Below, piece by piece: positions 34,527 through 45,084 of a stretch of DNA of 64,000 bases; the first letter of the stretch is position 1, and each line of letters opens with the position of its first letter. A program made the translations under genes and the position numbers. Source of the stretch: Lutjanus erythropterus (lineage: Eukaryota > Chordata > Actinopteri > Lutjaniformes > Lutjanidae); assembly GCA_020091685.1 (NCBI GenBank), contig CM034599.1, forward strand, positions 21,624,424 to 21,688,423, written 5' to 3'. Under the pieces are notes generated by a model, which worked only from the letters and a program-made list of their open reading frames with translations, ran no database searches and was not told the DNA's origin.

Positions 34527-35149
34527 ATGCAAAAGAGAAATTGTCGAGTGATGCACTGTATTGAAAGCCTATTTTTCCTACTCAATACGAGCGATGAGGT
34601 CCTAACGAACACACAATTTTCTACCAAAGTTAGAACAGTTTTGGTAATTTCACATGAGAGATTTCTATATTTCTTCAGGATTTAGCGATATTTGAAGCAA
34701 ATGTGATGACAGTTGTTGGGTTGTTTGATCATGTTGCCCGGCCACTATCAATCAAATCTGATAAAACCACACCCACACAGTCCTGATGAAGCAGACAAGC
34801 TGGATTTTCAAGTGATTAAATTTTAATTATGATAACTAGGGACTTTTGAAAATAAAACTTAATCTTTTATTGTTCCTTATTCAATCCTAAATAATATTGT
34901 AGTGAAATACTTAGGATTCGAAATCAATCTTTTAGCTCATAAATTTGTCAAGTCAATCATAATTTACTTGTATGTGTTTTTATTTTTAGTTATAATTTAA
35001 AGGTGTGTATTGCTCAAAGTGTTTGTTGTTGCTGTCATCTTTGATTATGAAGTTTAATGTCTTTACTCAGACATTTATCTGTCTTAAAATGTCTATGGTA
35101 CATATTTATAGAAGCAAACTCTTCATTTTCAATTTCATTGTCCGCTTGG

Positions 35150-35640
35150 ACTCACGGATGAATTGACTATATTTTGATGATCGAATATCAAAGTTCAGGG
35201 TCACTGAGGCCTCTAGTCTGTCCCATTCTCGTGAACGTAGTATCTCAAGAACACCTCTCGAGTAAATTTCCTCAGACTTGGAGTCAAGGACGAACTGATT
35301 AGATTTCGGTGGTTAAAGGTCACTTTGGCCTCACAGTGACCATGTTTTTGGCCATAGTTAAAGAATTGATACACTAATTATGACAAAATTACTCACATAC
35401 CTAAAAGGATAAAATGAAGTGATGACAGACTCCTGTGTCTGTAAGTGAAAAAAGTGGAAATAATTCACCGGATTCATACACGTCAATATAGTGAGAATTT
35501 CCTGTCTCCCGAAAAATACACTTTGCACCTTTAATTAATTTCCATCAGTCTTTAATATATACTTTATATGAGTGTGGACAGACAACTTGACAGGCTGGCA
35601 GAGGCATAAAACCACAAGGCAGTAATTCTAGTGTTTTCTG
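35150..35640 (+). repeat. Fish repeat family S, fragment 2
   Basis: GTGAACGTAGTATCTCAAGA, ACACCTCTCGAGTAAATTTC, GACTTGGAGTCAAGGACGAA, CTGATTAGATTTCGGTGGTT, AAAGGTCACTTTGGCCTCAC and ATGTTTTTGGCCATAGTTAA are the hallmark phrases of this family in fish genomes. From about 35430 to 35540 the text changes and ends CACTTTGCACCTTTAA, probably another small element inserted. The family's terminal block returns at 35594. Confidence 0.6.
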
Positions 35641-38632
35641 TTTTTTGAGTTGATCTAAAATACCCGTTCTGGCTTTCAATCTTTGGTCAGGCTTCAGTGT
35701 TGATCAGAACAACTCATTTTTAGAGGCAGAAATTCCTTTATTTTCAGTAAAATCATTCTGCTGAATATTAATAGACAGAAAACTGGAATAGGCAGTCTTT
35801 CTCAGCAGCACACTATATTCTACTCTAGCTTGCGTAATGCTCAGTTGTCCATTAAATTTCAGTTGAAAGAGTGCTGGTGTGCTATTCCTGTCTCTACTCT
35901 ATCTGTATTTACATTTATTTGATCCTTTCTCTATCAGTTTGAGTTTCTATTACAGAAAAGTGGTAAATGGAATTGGAGAGACGACGAGAGATGGTGAGGG
36001 GCGAGTCTGATCGAGGAGTGAACAAGAGAGCGATGCTGTGGGTGTCATTTGCTCCCACCTGATGCGTGAGAAAAACACTTGTTTTCACTCCTGCCAAATG
36101 ACTGTCAGGCTCTGTGCGAGAATTTCATCGTTCCGTTCCATCCTTGTCATTAGTTCACCTGCCTCTTCAGCCCGCCCGGTGATTGTCTCTGATTGGCCAT
36201 ATTTATCTCTGACTACCGTGGCAACCATTAGCGTTGGTGGTGTGGAGAGGTGGCAGTTTGACTAATCAGTTGTATCTGCCCTGTCTCTAATGCTTGGTGT
36301 GTCTCTCTCTCTCTCTGCGTATTTGTACAACCACATAACACTTTTTTGATTGTATGAATGTGTGTCTTTGTCTGACTGCTGCTAAGAGAAAAAAGACCCA
36401 AAACTGAGCAATCAAGAGGGTAGAAAAGATGGAAATTTAAAGCAAAAAGGACTGAAGAACTGTGCAAAAGGCAAATTGATGTGTTGGTTGTGCAGTGGGA
36501 ATGCCAAGCTGCTTATCAATCCAACTGTCAGCAGCCCAGGCCAATCTCTACTCACTCTTTTGCTGCTGCTGCTCACTACCTCATAGTTCAGCCTGGCAGG
36601 TCACTGGGGTGTTCTTGAGCAACACTGAATTGACCCTCCGCTAAGCCCCTTCTCCGAACAACAAATGCCCAGTTAAAGAGTAGGAACTGTAACTTTGGCA
36701 CCACAGGGCTTCCAAGCTTTGCATTTCTCTGCATGTTGAAGTGGTGTACATGGGGTTCTAAGACAAGTGATACTCTGCGTCTCATGAGTTTGGATGGCGG
36801 TGTCTCTCAAAAACGTAAAACACAACAGCAAACGTGTGAGGAATGACTTTGCGTTACATGCTCTAATATAGGCTGCAAATGTTAGCATGTCCAGCGAACT
36901 AGCTCACTACCTGCAGTTGTATTAGCTCAAGCCAAACTTGTCTTAGATACCTCTGCATTTGCAAAACTCATTAACTTACATTAGCAAGCAACAATTAAAA
37001 ATTTGATTGCGAGAGTCATCTTTTGAGCTGACAAAATCCACGGTCGTCAGCTAGAAATGAGAAGCTGCTTTTGTTTACTTCTCTGTTGAAATGAAGACCT
37101 AGTGTTTTAACTAGGTTTTAAATAATTATTCCTGATTTTGATATCAAATCTGCCACCATTATCAGTGTATTTGCGTATGTGAGGTGCCAGAGTGGAAAGT
37201 TCGCCAAGTGAAGCAACAGTAAATAAGGCGGGCGAGGCTTAGCGACAGGTCAGTGGCTCAAATAGAAAAACGTATGAAATGAATTAAAACATGTTATTTC
37301 AGACCGAAGGGAAAGGAAGTACACTAATGTTGCCCTTTTGCCTTCCTACTCTTCCCACATACTGTATAACTCAGGACTCTCAGAGTTCGATAGGTGAAGG
37401 TTACAAAATAAAAGTGGATAGTGATAGAGAGAAAGGGGAGTGAGGAAGAAGGAGCAGGAAAAATGTGGAAGTTGATAAAGAAGGCAAAAAGGTGTGTGTG
37501 GTGGGTAATAATAAGAAAGATAGTGAGAGAGAAGGCATCTTTATTCTAATACGGCCCTGTCTGTGCCTCTGTACAGCATCCTGAAAAGACGAATTTGCTG
37601 CTGTTATTTATATTTATGAATTCATGCCATTTGGCCCAGTGTGAAATGATGGGTCATTCCTGCGCAACAAGAAGAGCTGGTGCTGAATTTACAATCACCC
37701 ACACCAACCCACCCTCCTCCCCGTTTCCAACTTCCACTCCCAATCCTCCTCTTCCTCCTCCTCTCCCCTTCTCTCCCTTATTGCACATGCCTGGATCTGC
37801 TGAATATGGATGGAAGTGGAGGGATGGGAGGAAGAGAGACAGAGAGACGACGATGCAAAGCGAGAGAAAGAGTGTTTCTCTGACTGAGGTTGCTTCTGTC
37901 ACCAGTTTCTCACCTAAGGAAATGTGGCACAAGAATTAATGGCATTCAGCAGCATGGTGAAATAGCTGCTGGCACCGTGTGTCTGAGTGTGTGCGTGCAA
38001 AGTACATTTGTGCAGCAGGTGAGGTTCAGGATTCAATCCCTGGAGAATCTCGATCAGTAAACGTCCACATGAGTGATTGACCAAGTCTGTTTCCCCTCAA
38101 ACAGAATAAATAATAAGGCCGGTTGTGGACACTGAATAAGACCTTGAAAGAGTCACAGTTACCACCTGAGCCCAGCTCAGTTTTGTTTTATTTAAAACTG
38201 CATAATTGTCATGCGACTGGCATAAACGAGCTTTCACATACTTTCATTTAATTGTATTGTTTTTACACAATAGATTGTAAGTAAAAGCCATTAAAATGCT
38301 ATCAAAAACAACTGGGAAATGGGGATGATAAAGGAGACGTGAGCGTCTCTGGTTTTAATGGTGATATATTGGCGCTTCTGTAAAAAAAAATGACAATCAT
38401 GGAAGACATGCCACAGTAAGTGAGGTGTGTGGTTAATTGGAAAACTTTGTTTCAGCATGTAATGCCTATTCTCTGAGTGAAGTGACACCCACATTTACAG
38501 AGTGAGTGACAGAATAAAATGAGAACAAGTTCTTGTTGAAAACTTTGGTACTTTGTTGGTAAAGAAGTTGATAGTGAATGAGGAAATTATTTTGTAAGAT
38601 AGATTAACATTTATATATTTCTATAGTATATT
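35641..38632. other. Non-coding stretch with CT and purine tracts
   Basis: No gene recognised. (CT)n at 36301-36318, a C/T-rich run at 37700-37790, and purine-rich DNA at 37425-37530 and 37815-37875. Open frames at 37595 and 37654 are opposite-strand images of the C/T run. Confidence 0.5.
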
Positions 38633-39088
38633 GTGGTGAGGCACTCAAGATTGGTCTTAGTTTCGAGACTGGTCTCAAGACCACCTTCTGAAAGTCCGCG
38701 TCTTGGATTTTTACTTAGTCTTGTCTCTGGCTCAGACAAAGAGGACTTTGTGAGGATATCACTAAATTGCCTTGGTTGGATGTAAATGCAGAAAAATAAC
38801 TTGACTCTTTTCTAATCTGAATATTTTGTTACTGTTGCTGGCTGTCAACCGTGCCCACCCCCCGTCACACTCTAATTGATGTCCAAATGAGGAGTCAGCA
38901 GGTTGTGGATGTTATATGCTTTAACAATTGTGGGTACTTCGAATTAGCAAGCTGTCGCACATGATGATGGACACACCTTTGACACAGCTAAATGCTACAT
39001 GACGTGGTACCACTGGAAATGTGACAACACTTTCGGTCACTTGGTCATGACTTGGTCTTGGTTTTGGTGGTCTCAACTACAACGCTGG
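38633..39088. mobile_element. MITE with TCAAGACC / GGTCTTG-rich ends
   Basis: The left end GTGGTGAGGCACTCAAGAT, with GTCTCAAGACCACC following, pairs with the right end TTGGTCTTGGTTTTGGTGGT and CTCAACTACAACGCTGG. Reverse-complemented, that right end begins CCAGCGTTGTAGTTGAGACC. This is the look of an abundant fish element whose tips read CAGTGTTGTAGTCAAGACC. The interior is unique-looking with no open frame. Target duplication is unclear because the flanks are TATA-rich. Confidence 0.6.
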
Positions 39089-39983
39089 TATACAGTACAT
39101 GGTGGTTTAAAACTTTTCAGTTAACAGTAGCAGTTTTGTGGTATACAATACACACAAATTAGTTTCTGTTACTGTACCTTAAAGGCTGGTAAAGGGAAAA
39201 CTTAATGGGGCATTAAGGTCCTATGTAAGAGAAAAACCTGTAATGAAAGTCAAGCGAAGCTGTTGTATCATGATTAAAATATGCCTGTGTAACTTTAGGG
39301 GTTGTATTTCACCACAGTGCAAGCCAGCTGGAAGCATGTCAACAGCTTTAGTTTCCACACGATGACATGTTACCTCAGCGTCTAGCCAGCTCAGCTGGTT
39401 CCATCATGCCAGGGGTTGGCAAGGGGTGATATTTTATCGGCATGACTTCTACCTGCACACCCATACTATGCCATTAAAACTGTAAAGTGCCCACTGCTGC
39501 TATTGAGGCTTAAACAACATGGCTGTGTCACTGTGTTCTCATGTAAGAAGAGTTGGGAATGAGATAGCAGTGTGAAGGTATTTTCATGTGTTTTTGTGCA
39601 GATTATTGTAACCAAGCACCTTAAAAAATTATGGGTAGCTGTTCAGTGAGAAAGTGTAAGAAATGTTGCTGGATTTCAGTTACGGTTAGGACACCTGTGC
39701 CAGGCTAAAATGGTTTTCCGCATGACAGGATGGCACAATAATGATGTGTTTGAGGCTTGAGATTTACCCAAACTGTGTTGTGCACCTGTTGCTTTTAAGC
39801 TTTTCATGTAAGCAGGTCTCAGTGGGTACTTTACTTTAACCATTCCTCTCTTACCATTCGAAATCCTTCAAAAGTCCTACTCTTGCTGTGTAGATCAAGA
39901 CGTTGCAAACCTTGGTGTCAAATAATACACTGATTGTACCAGTTTCACAGTAAAACCCTTCCATGTGAAGCAGCAGAATTTTT
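39089..39983. other. Non-coding stretch, no clear feature
   Basis: No gene or repeat end recognised. Confidence 0.5.
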
Positions 39984-40417
39984 TAGGGCTGCCCACCGAC
40001 TAAAGATTTTCCTGTTTGACAGGTAGTCGCCAGTTCAAAAAAATTCTAAAAAAATGGTGGAAGTGCTGTGACTTACTTTTTCAGGAACCACAATCCTTTA
40101 AGTTGGCCTAATAATCACATTAATTACATACATTAAGTAAATTAAGACTGTCTTTTTAATGATAAAACAAACTTTATTCATTTAATGTTCAATAAAATAA
40201 ATACATTTCAGCACATTCCTGTCACCCAGAAATGTTTCTGTAACTGTCCACTGTTTCTGTAACTTGTTCCTCAGTGGCTTCATGCCTCCTGTCCCCACCT
40301 AAGCCCACCACGTCTTCCTCATCCCCGTGATAAATAACACTGGCAGTTTTTTTCCCAACTAATCAATAAAGACTTTTCATCGACGAATGGTTTAGTCCAC
40401 TATTGGGGGCAGCCCAA
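39984..40417. mobile_element. hAT-type non-autonomous element
   Basis: Left tip TAGGGCTGCCCACCGACTAA; the right tip reverse-complements to TTGGGCTGCCCCCAATAGTG. It is flanked by GAATTTTT (39976-39983) and GAAATTTT (40418-40425), seven of eight identical. An 8-bp duplication with TAGGGCTG ends is the hAT signature. The inner right arm has CGACGAATGGTTTAGTCCAC, pairing loosely with the left CGACTAAAGATTTTCC. It is 434 bp with no transposase. Confidence 0.8.
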
Positions 40418-42835
40418 GAAATTTTGCAGTTTGTATTAGCAGTATCTTAACATCAGAATTACAGTATTAATAGCTGTAGCAAATCTGAAAACAGCGGGTG
40501 ACCTACATGCAAGACGGACAATAGGACTAACTTGAGTACTGAAAACTCTAAAAATGGTCTATTCTCTCTTAACATGTGAAGTCATGCATTTTAGCACAAT
40601 GCCACAGCTTTGTTGAGGATCTGGGATTGGACCTGATCCCGAGCATGACCCAGATATCAAAGTTTATTTTCGTTATTTCCTCCTGGGAGTGCACAGTGGT
40701 GCATGTTGTCATGGTGCAGTGTTATTGTATATATATATATATATGCAGGCATGCTTGTGTGTGTGTGTGTGTGTGTGTGCGTGTGATATATGAGGCATTT
40801 TACAGCAGAGTTACTGTGCATGAGGAAAACATTGAGCATCCCCATCATACAGTAAAAAAAAATGTGTATTGTATGTATTTGAATGTATGATATAATATAC
40901 CTTACCGTATTGATTTTATTACTTTCACTTGGTATAAATCTCCTATTTACTCTTATGGGCTGACCCAGCTCACCCTTAATATGTAATTACGTTGGATTTT
41001 ATCTACTCGTCAGTATATATGTGTTTTTGTGAGCATGATGATCTACATAAGGTAAAAGTCCTCTTTGCAAATTCATTTTTATGGGTTTTGCTGCACATGT
41101 GCTCCATGTGGACACAATGTTCTACCCCTGGAGATATAACAGGAAACTAATGGCTGCTGCAGCCTCACTTAGCCAGAGGCAGTGCTGTTAATGTTAGCAC
41201 ACAGAAACACACAATCTTTATGTTGGGGAAGGCCTGTCAGGCTCTATAGCTGCTGTGATGCTGATTTTGTTCAAGGTATTTATTATTCCTGAATATTCTA
41301 AACACTGTTTTTGCGTGTTCTCATAATTATGTTTTCCGCAGAAGTTTCGAATAAACTGGCTACAATGAAACAGACCTAGTCACAGCAACAGTTGAAATTG
41401 CTACTGTTCTTAATTGGCCCAAACACGTGCAATTAACAATGATTGCAATCAACAGAGGCAGCCCAGAGTTGAGCAGCCCAGTGTTAAGGTATGTTATTAT
41501 AGTCATTAGTGGCTGCAATTACTATTATACTGCTCCGCGCCCTGTATCTTAACCACAGTTTTGCATGCACTGCTTTCCCCCCGGGAACTAGTTGTTGTGC
41601 CTGCAACTTTACTCATTTGTGTGCTTTTATTTTTTGTTTTCATGTGAGGAAATCCATCTCTGTAGCGGTTATTGTCAACTCACAACAGAGAGTGATCAAC
41701 TTTTCAGACTTTCACTCTCCGTGTGCATGAGTGTGTGTTTGTTTGTTAGGGACTTACAACAGTTGGTATGAGGCTGCTTGGCTTATTCAGGCCCACTGGA
41801 AAATAGTGAGAATAATCACTGGGTTTATGGAGATTTACTTTGCTGTAATGTGCAGCGAAAATATTATTTTATAGAAAGACTGGTACGTGCGCACAGACAC
41901 AGGCTTCTCTCCAGGTATTTCTTAAAGCATGACTTTTATTGTTTTAATATACACTATTTATTTTAGTCTCGAGCAGGAATCCCAGTATTTGTCTGTATAA
42001 CAGATCAGCAGAGACAGAAAGATGGAGAGAGGATGAGCCAGACTGAGCTGGTACATATCATTTCCCTTTCCTCTTTTATGGTGTGAGGAGTGCAAACAAC
42101 AAAACAAGATACCTGAATGCATTAAAACAAAACATCTCCCAACACCCTGCCCTCCCACTCCTCCCCCCTCTCCCCCTGCCCACCAGCATCATAATGTAAA
42201 ACAAATTCGAACAAAGCCTTGTGAAATTGAAATAAGCCTCTCCCGGCATTGGCCTTGGAATTAGTTTATTAGAATCTAAAAGGAGCCTCAAAAGACTTAA
42301 AACCCCATTTTCACAGGGAAATTAGTTTTCAGGGAAAGATACATTGTTCACATTTGGAGATGATGAGTTGGTTTTGCACAAAGGGGAATCTTTTTGGCGG
42401 GGACTTTTATCAGATCAAGTCGCCACAGGTAGCGGGATGTTAGACGCTTTTTTGTTTGTCTGGATTAGTTTGCAGATAAAGCTGAGAATAAACAGCTATT
42501 TGTCTTTTTAGACTAATTCCTCTCGCTATAGAAACTTGAGATTGTGTGAGTGTGTGCATTTACTATACAAGGTTAAACTAGGATTCCTTTGGTATTGTCA
42601 GAAAATGTATATAGATCATACAAACTGCTACTTTGGCAGTTGGTTTCTTTAGTTTAAATTAAATCAGTGAGATTCTCCCTGGACTCTTGGATAAAGATGT
42701 TTGCAATTTATTTATCTGTCAGGGTTTAACTCTGTTAATCACTTTCTATCCAACAAATTCCACCTTTAGTACCTGCAGAAAGTGTAGCAACATCAGCCAG
42801 TATCAAATGAGTTTTTCATGATTTTACCCGTGTGT
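40418..42835. other. Non-coding stretch, no clear feature except microsatellite
   Basis: No gene recognised. 42135-42185 is C-rich. 42230-42320 is an AT/homeobox-core-like island (GGAATTAGTTTATTAGAATC). Open frames lack domains. Confidence 0.45.
40728..40785 (+). repeat. (TA)n and (TG)n compound microsatellite
   Basis: TA run at 40728-40744, spacer GCAGGCATGC, then about fifteen TG units to 40785. Confidence 0.9.
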
Positions 42836-43502
42836 TAGGGCTGCACAATATGTTTTTAAAAAATCATATTGTGAACATTTTGAAAGATATTGCCATTTCC
42901 ATATGATTCACAATTAGTGAGAATGAATATTTATGCATCTACAGCTGGAACAATTAATTGATTAATCAATTGTGAATAAATAGTTCAGTTAATTCCCAAC
43001 TATTTTGTTAATCGATAAATCAGTTTGAGTAATTTTTTCAGAAAAAGGTCCAAACTCTTTGATACCAGCTTCTTAAATATGAAAACTTGATCTTTTCTTT
43101 AGTTCTTTATGACCATAAATCGAATATCTTTGGGTTGTGGGCAAAACTTGACATTTGAGGACAGCATCATGGGCTTTGGAAAAAATCGATTGACATTTTT
43201 CACCATTTTCTGACATTTAATTGCCCAAACAACTGATTAATTAATCAACAGATTAATCAACCAGAAATATTTCATTTTAGCCCTAATTACATCATAATTT
43301 ATGGAAAAAAACAAACTATTAAATCATTATGATGTGATAATTGATAGGATGTTTTCTTACATCTTGAGAACAGTACGGTGCTCCATCATAATGCTCTTTT
43401 GTTACACATTTTTCATTTATCAAAAACTTGCTCCTGCGATTTGGATATTACACTTGACCATACCGTGATTTCAGTAATATTTTGACTTATTGTACAGCCC
43501 TA
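42836..43502. mobile_element. hAT-type element hosting a second element
   Basis: Left tip TAGGGCTGCACAATATG; the right tip reverse-complements to TAGGGCTGTACAATAAGTC. Flanks CCGTGTGT and CTGTGTAA agree at five of eight positions, a possible decayed 8-bp duplication. Inner arms read ATCATATTGTGAACATTTTG on the left and CACGGTATGGTC on the minus strand at the right. The middle (42942-43284) is a different family. No transposase. Confidence 0.7.
42942..43284. mobile_element. Nested hAT-like MITE (ATTAATCGATT family)
   Basis: CAGCTGGAACAATTAATTGA, TTAATCGATAAATCAGTTTG, AGTAATTTTTTCAGAAAAAG, CCAGCTTCTTAAATATGAAA, ATATCTTTGGGTTGTGGGCA, AAACTTGACATTTGAGGACA, CATCATGGGCTTTGG and TTTTTCACCATTTTCTGACA follow step by step one of the commonest teleost MITEs, ending in TTAGCCCT. 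It sits wholly within the TAGGGCTGCACAATA element. Confidence 0.75.
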
Positions 43503-43764
43503 CTGTGTAATCACAGGAAAACCTGCAATGTTAGGTCTTCACGAATTCACAAGTTGATGTATGTCAAAAAAGAACAGCAACTTTTATGTCAACACTAGAG
43601 AATTCATATATTCTTACATGCGGCAGTTTCTGTTGTGTTTATTGAGGAAGATGGATGGATGGTCACAAATATGACAGAGGAAGGAATGGAAAATGGGGAG
43701 AGTAATGAGCAGTGATGGACAGATGGAGCGATGAGGATGGAGGGAGAAGCTGAGCTGCTTTTTA

Positions 43765-43796
43765 GATGGATGGGCAGATGGATGGATGGATGGGTG
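43765..43796 (+). repeat. (GATG)n microsatellite, imperfect
   Basis: GATGGATGGGCAGATGGATG and following units. The surrounding 43645-43760 is also GATG/GGAG-rich. Confidence 0.8.
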
Positions 43797-44161
43797 ACAG
43801 AATGGAAGGCAGCAAATTAATGTGTTTCTGAGAGCTTTTTAGGTAGACCACGCTCAGCCGTGAGGTGAGGAAAGACTTTGTTAAAAGTAGACAGATTGAA
43901 ACAAAGAAAGAAAGGAAGAAAGAGGGATATAGAGAACAAGAGCACCCTGTCTGGACCTCAGCGAATGCTTATTGGGTTCTCCTCTCTGTCTCCATCTAAT
44001 AAACCTCTCCCTCACAGCGCTCACAGGTGAATAACAAAGAGCTGATGGTGGCCATGCATTCATTTCCCATGCTTTTAGCCCTACATTTGTATCTGATTAT
44101 CATTCAGAAAGAAGTGGGGAATTGAAGATGGAGAAACTGCTGCATGGAATGAAATTATTTA

Positions 44162-45084
44162 CACTCTTAGAAAAAAGGGTTCTACAAGGGTTCTGGGTGA
44201 GGTTCTACTCAAAACCATTTGCTTGTGAAGAACCCTTTTAAGGGTTCTTGGTAATCCAGAGAATCCTTTTTTGAGGAAATAGTTCTTAAAGGATCGTTGA
44301 GATCCTTGAAAAATTCTGTGTACCATAACAGAAAAGGTTTCTCAGAGGAACCTCCAGGTGGATTCTAGATAAAACCATTAAGAAATAAAAGGCTGTCTCC
44401 ATAGAACGACCTCAGTGGGTTCTAGATAACATGCTTGGAGTATAAAAGGGTTCTTGGTGAAACCCCCTAAATGTGTTCTGGATACAACCCTTGGAATATA
44501 AAACTGTTCTTGGTAGAACCCACTGGGTAGTTTCTAAAAAAACCCTTGGAATATTAAGGGCTTTTTTCGTAGAACCCCCTCAATGTGTTCTAGACACAAC
44601 TCTTGGAGTATAAAGGGGTTCTTGGTAGAAATTTCTCTGTGGGTTCTATATAAAACCCTTGGAATAACTTTAAGAGTTAGTTAGAGTTAGTTCCCAGCTG
44701 GAACCAAAAAAAGCAGTTTTCCCTTAGGAACCAGAGTGGGTCTGTCATATTCTACAGGTTGGTGTGAATTGTGGACAATGATGATTACAATGGTTCCTCG
44801 AAAATTGGCGGAAATTCAGAGAGGTGGAAAGCATCTGGATAGAACCTCCGACAGGGTTCTGGGTAGAACACCATAGACGGATGCCCTTTGTAGAACCTCA
44901 TGGGAAGTTCTGAGTGAAACTGAAACTTTCACTGTTGGTTCAAGGTATCACCCTTTATGTTAAAACTCTTTGAAAGGGTCCCAAGTGGAACCTTTCCTCT
45001 ACCAGGAACCAAAAATAGTTCTGCTATGAGGACAAGCTGCAGAACTGTTTGTGGTTCTACTTAGCACCATTATTTTTAAGAGTG
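44162..45084 (+). mobile_element. CACT...AGTG MITE with internal tandem array
   Basis: Left tip CACTCTTAGAAAAAAGGGTT; the right tip reverse-complements to CACTCTTAAAAATAATGGTG. It is 923 bp, compared with 344 bp for the sibling at 23562-23905. The interior is made of GGGTTCT and AGAACCC words, including a regular 56-bp array (44362-44665). No open frame of note. CACT termini recall CACTA/EnSpm elements, but no 2- or 3-bp duplication is evident (flanks TTA and AAT), so superfamily is open. Confidence 0.75.
44362..44665 (+). repeat. 56-bp tandem array with hairpin units
   Basis: Unit starts (TTCTAGATA and variants) fall at about 44362, 44419, 44475, 44530, 44586 and 44642, spacings 57, 56, 55, 56, 56. 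Each unit holds CCTTGGAATATAAA-like text then GGTTCTTGGTAGAACC, which can fold as a short stem with a TGGT loop (clearest at 44506-44519). Confidence 0.8.

Larger units (their letters stand above)
32991..35149. other. Non-coding stretch with A and CA runs
   Basis: No gene recognised. Contains the poly-A at 33960 and CA array at 34500. The 137-codon frame at 34272 crosses the CA array and has no domain. Confidence 0.5.

Noticed and set aside
44362-44665. Regularly spaced repeats considered as a CRISPR array
   Set aside because: Units are contiguous 56-bp tandem copies without spacers, inside a eukaryotic MITE.
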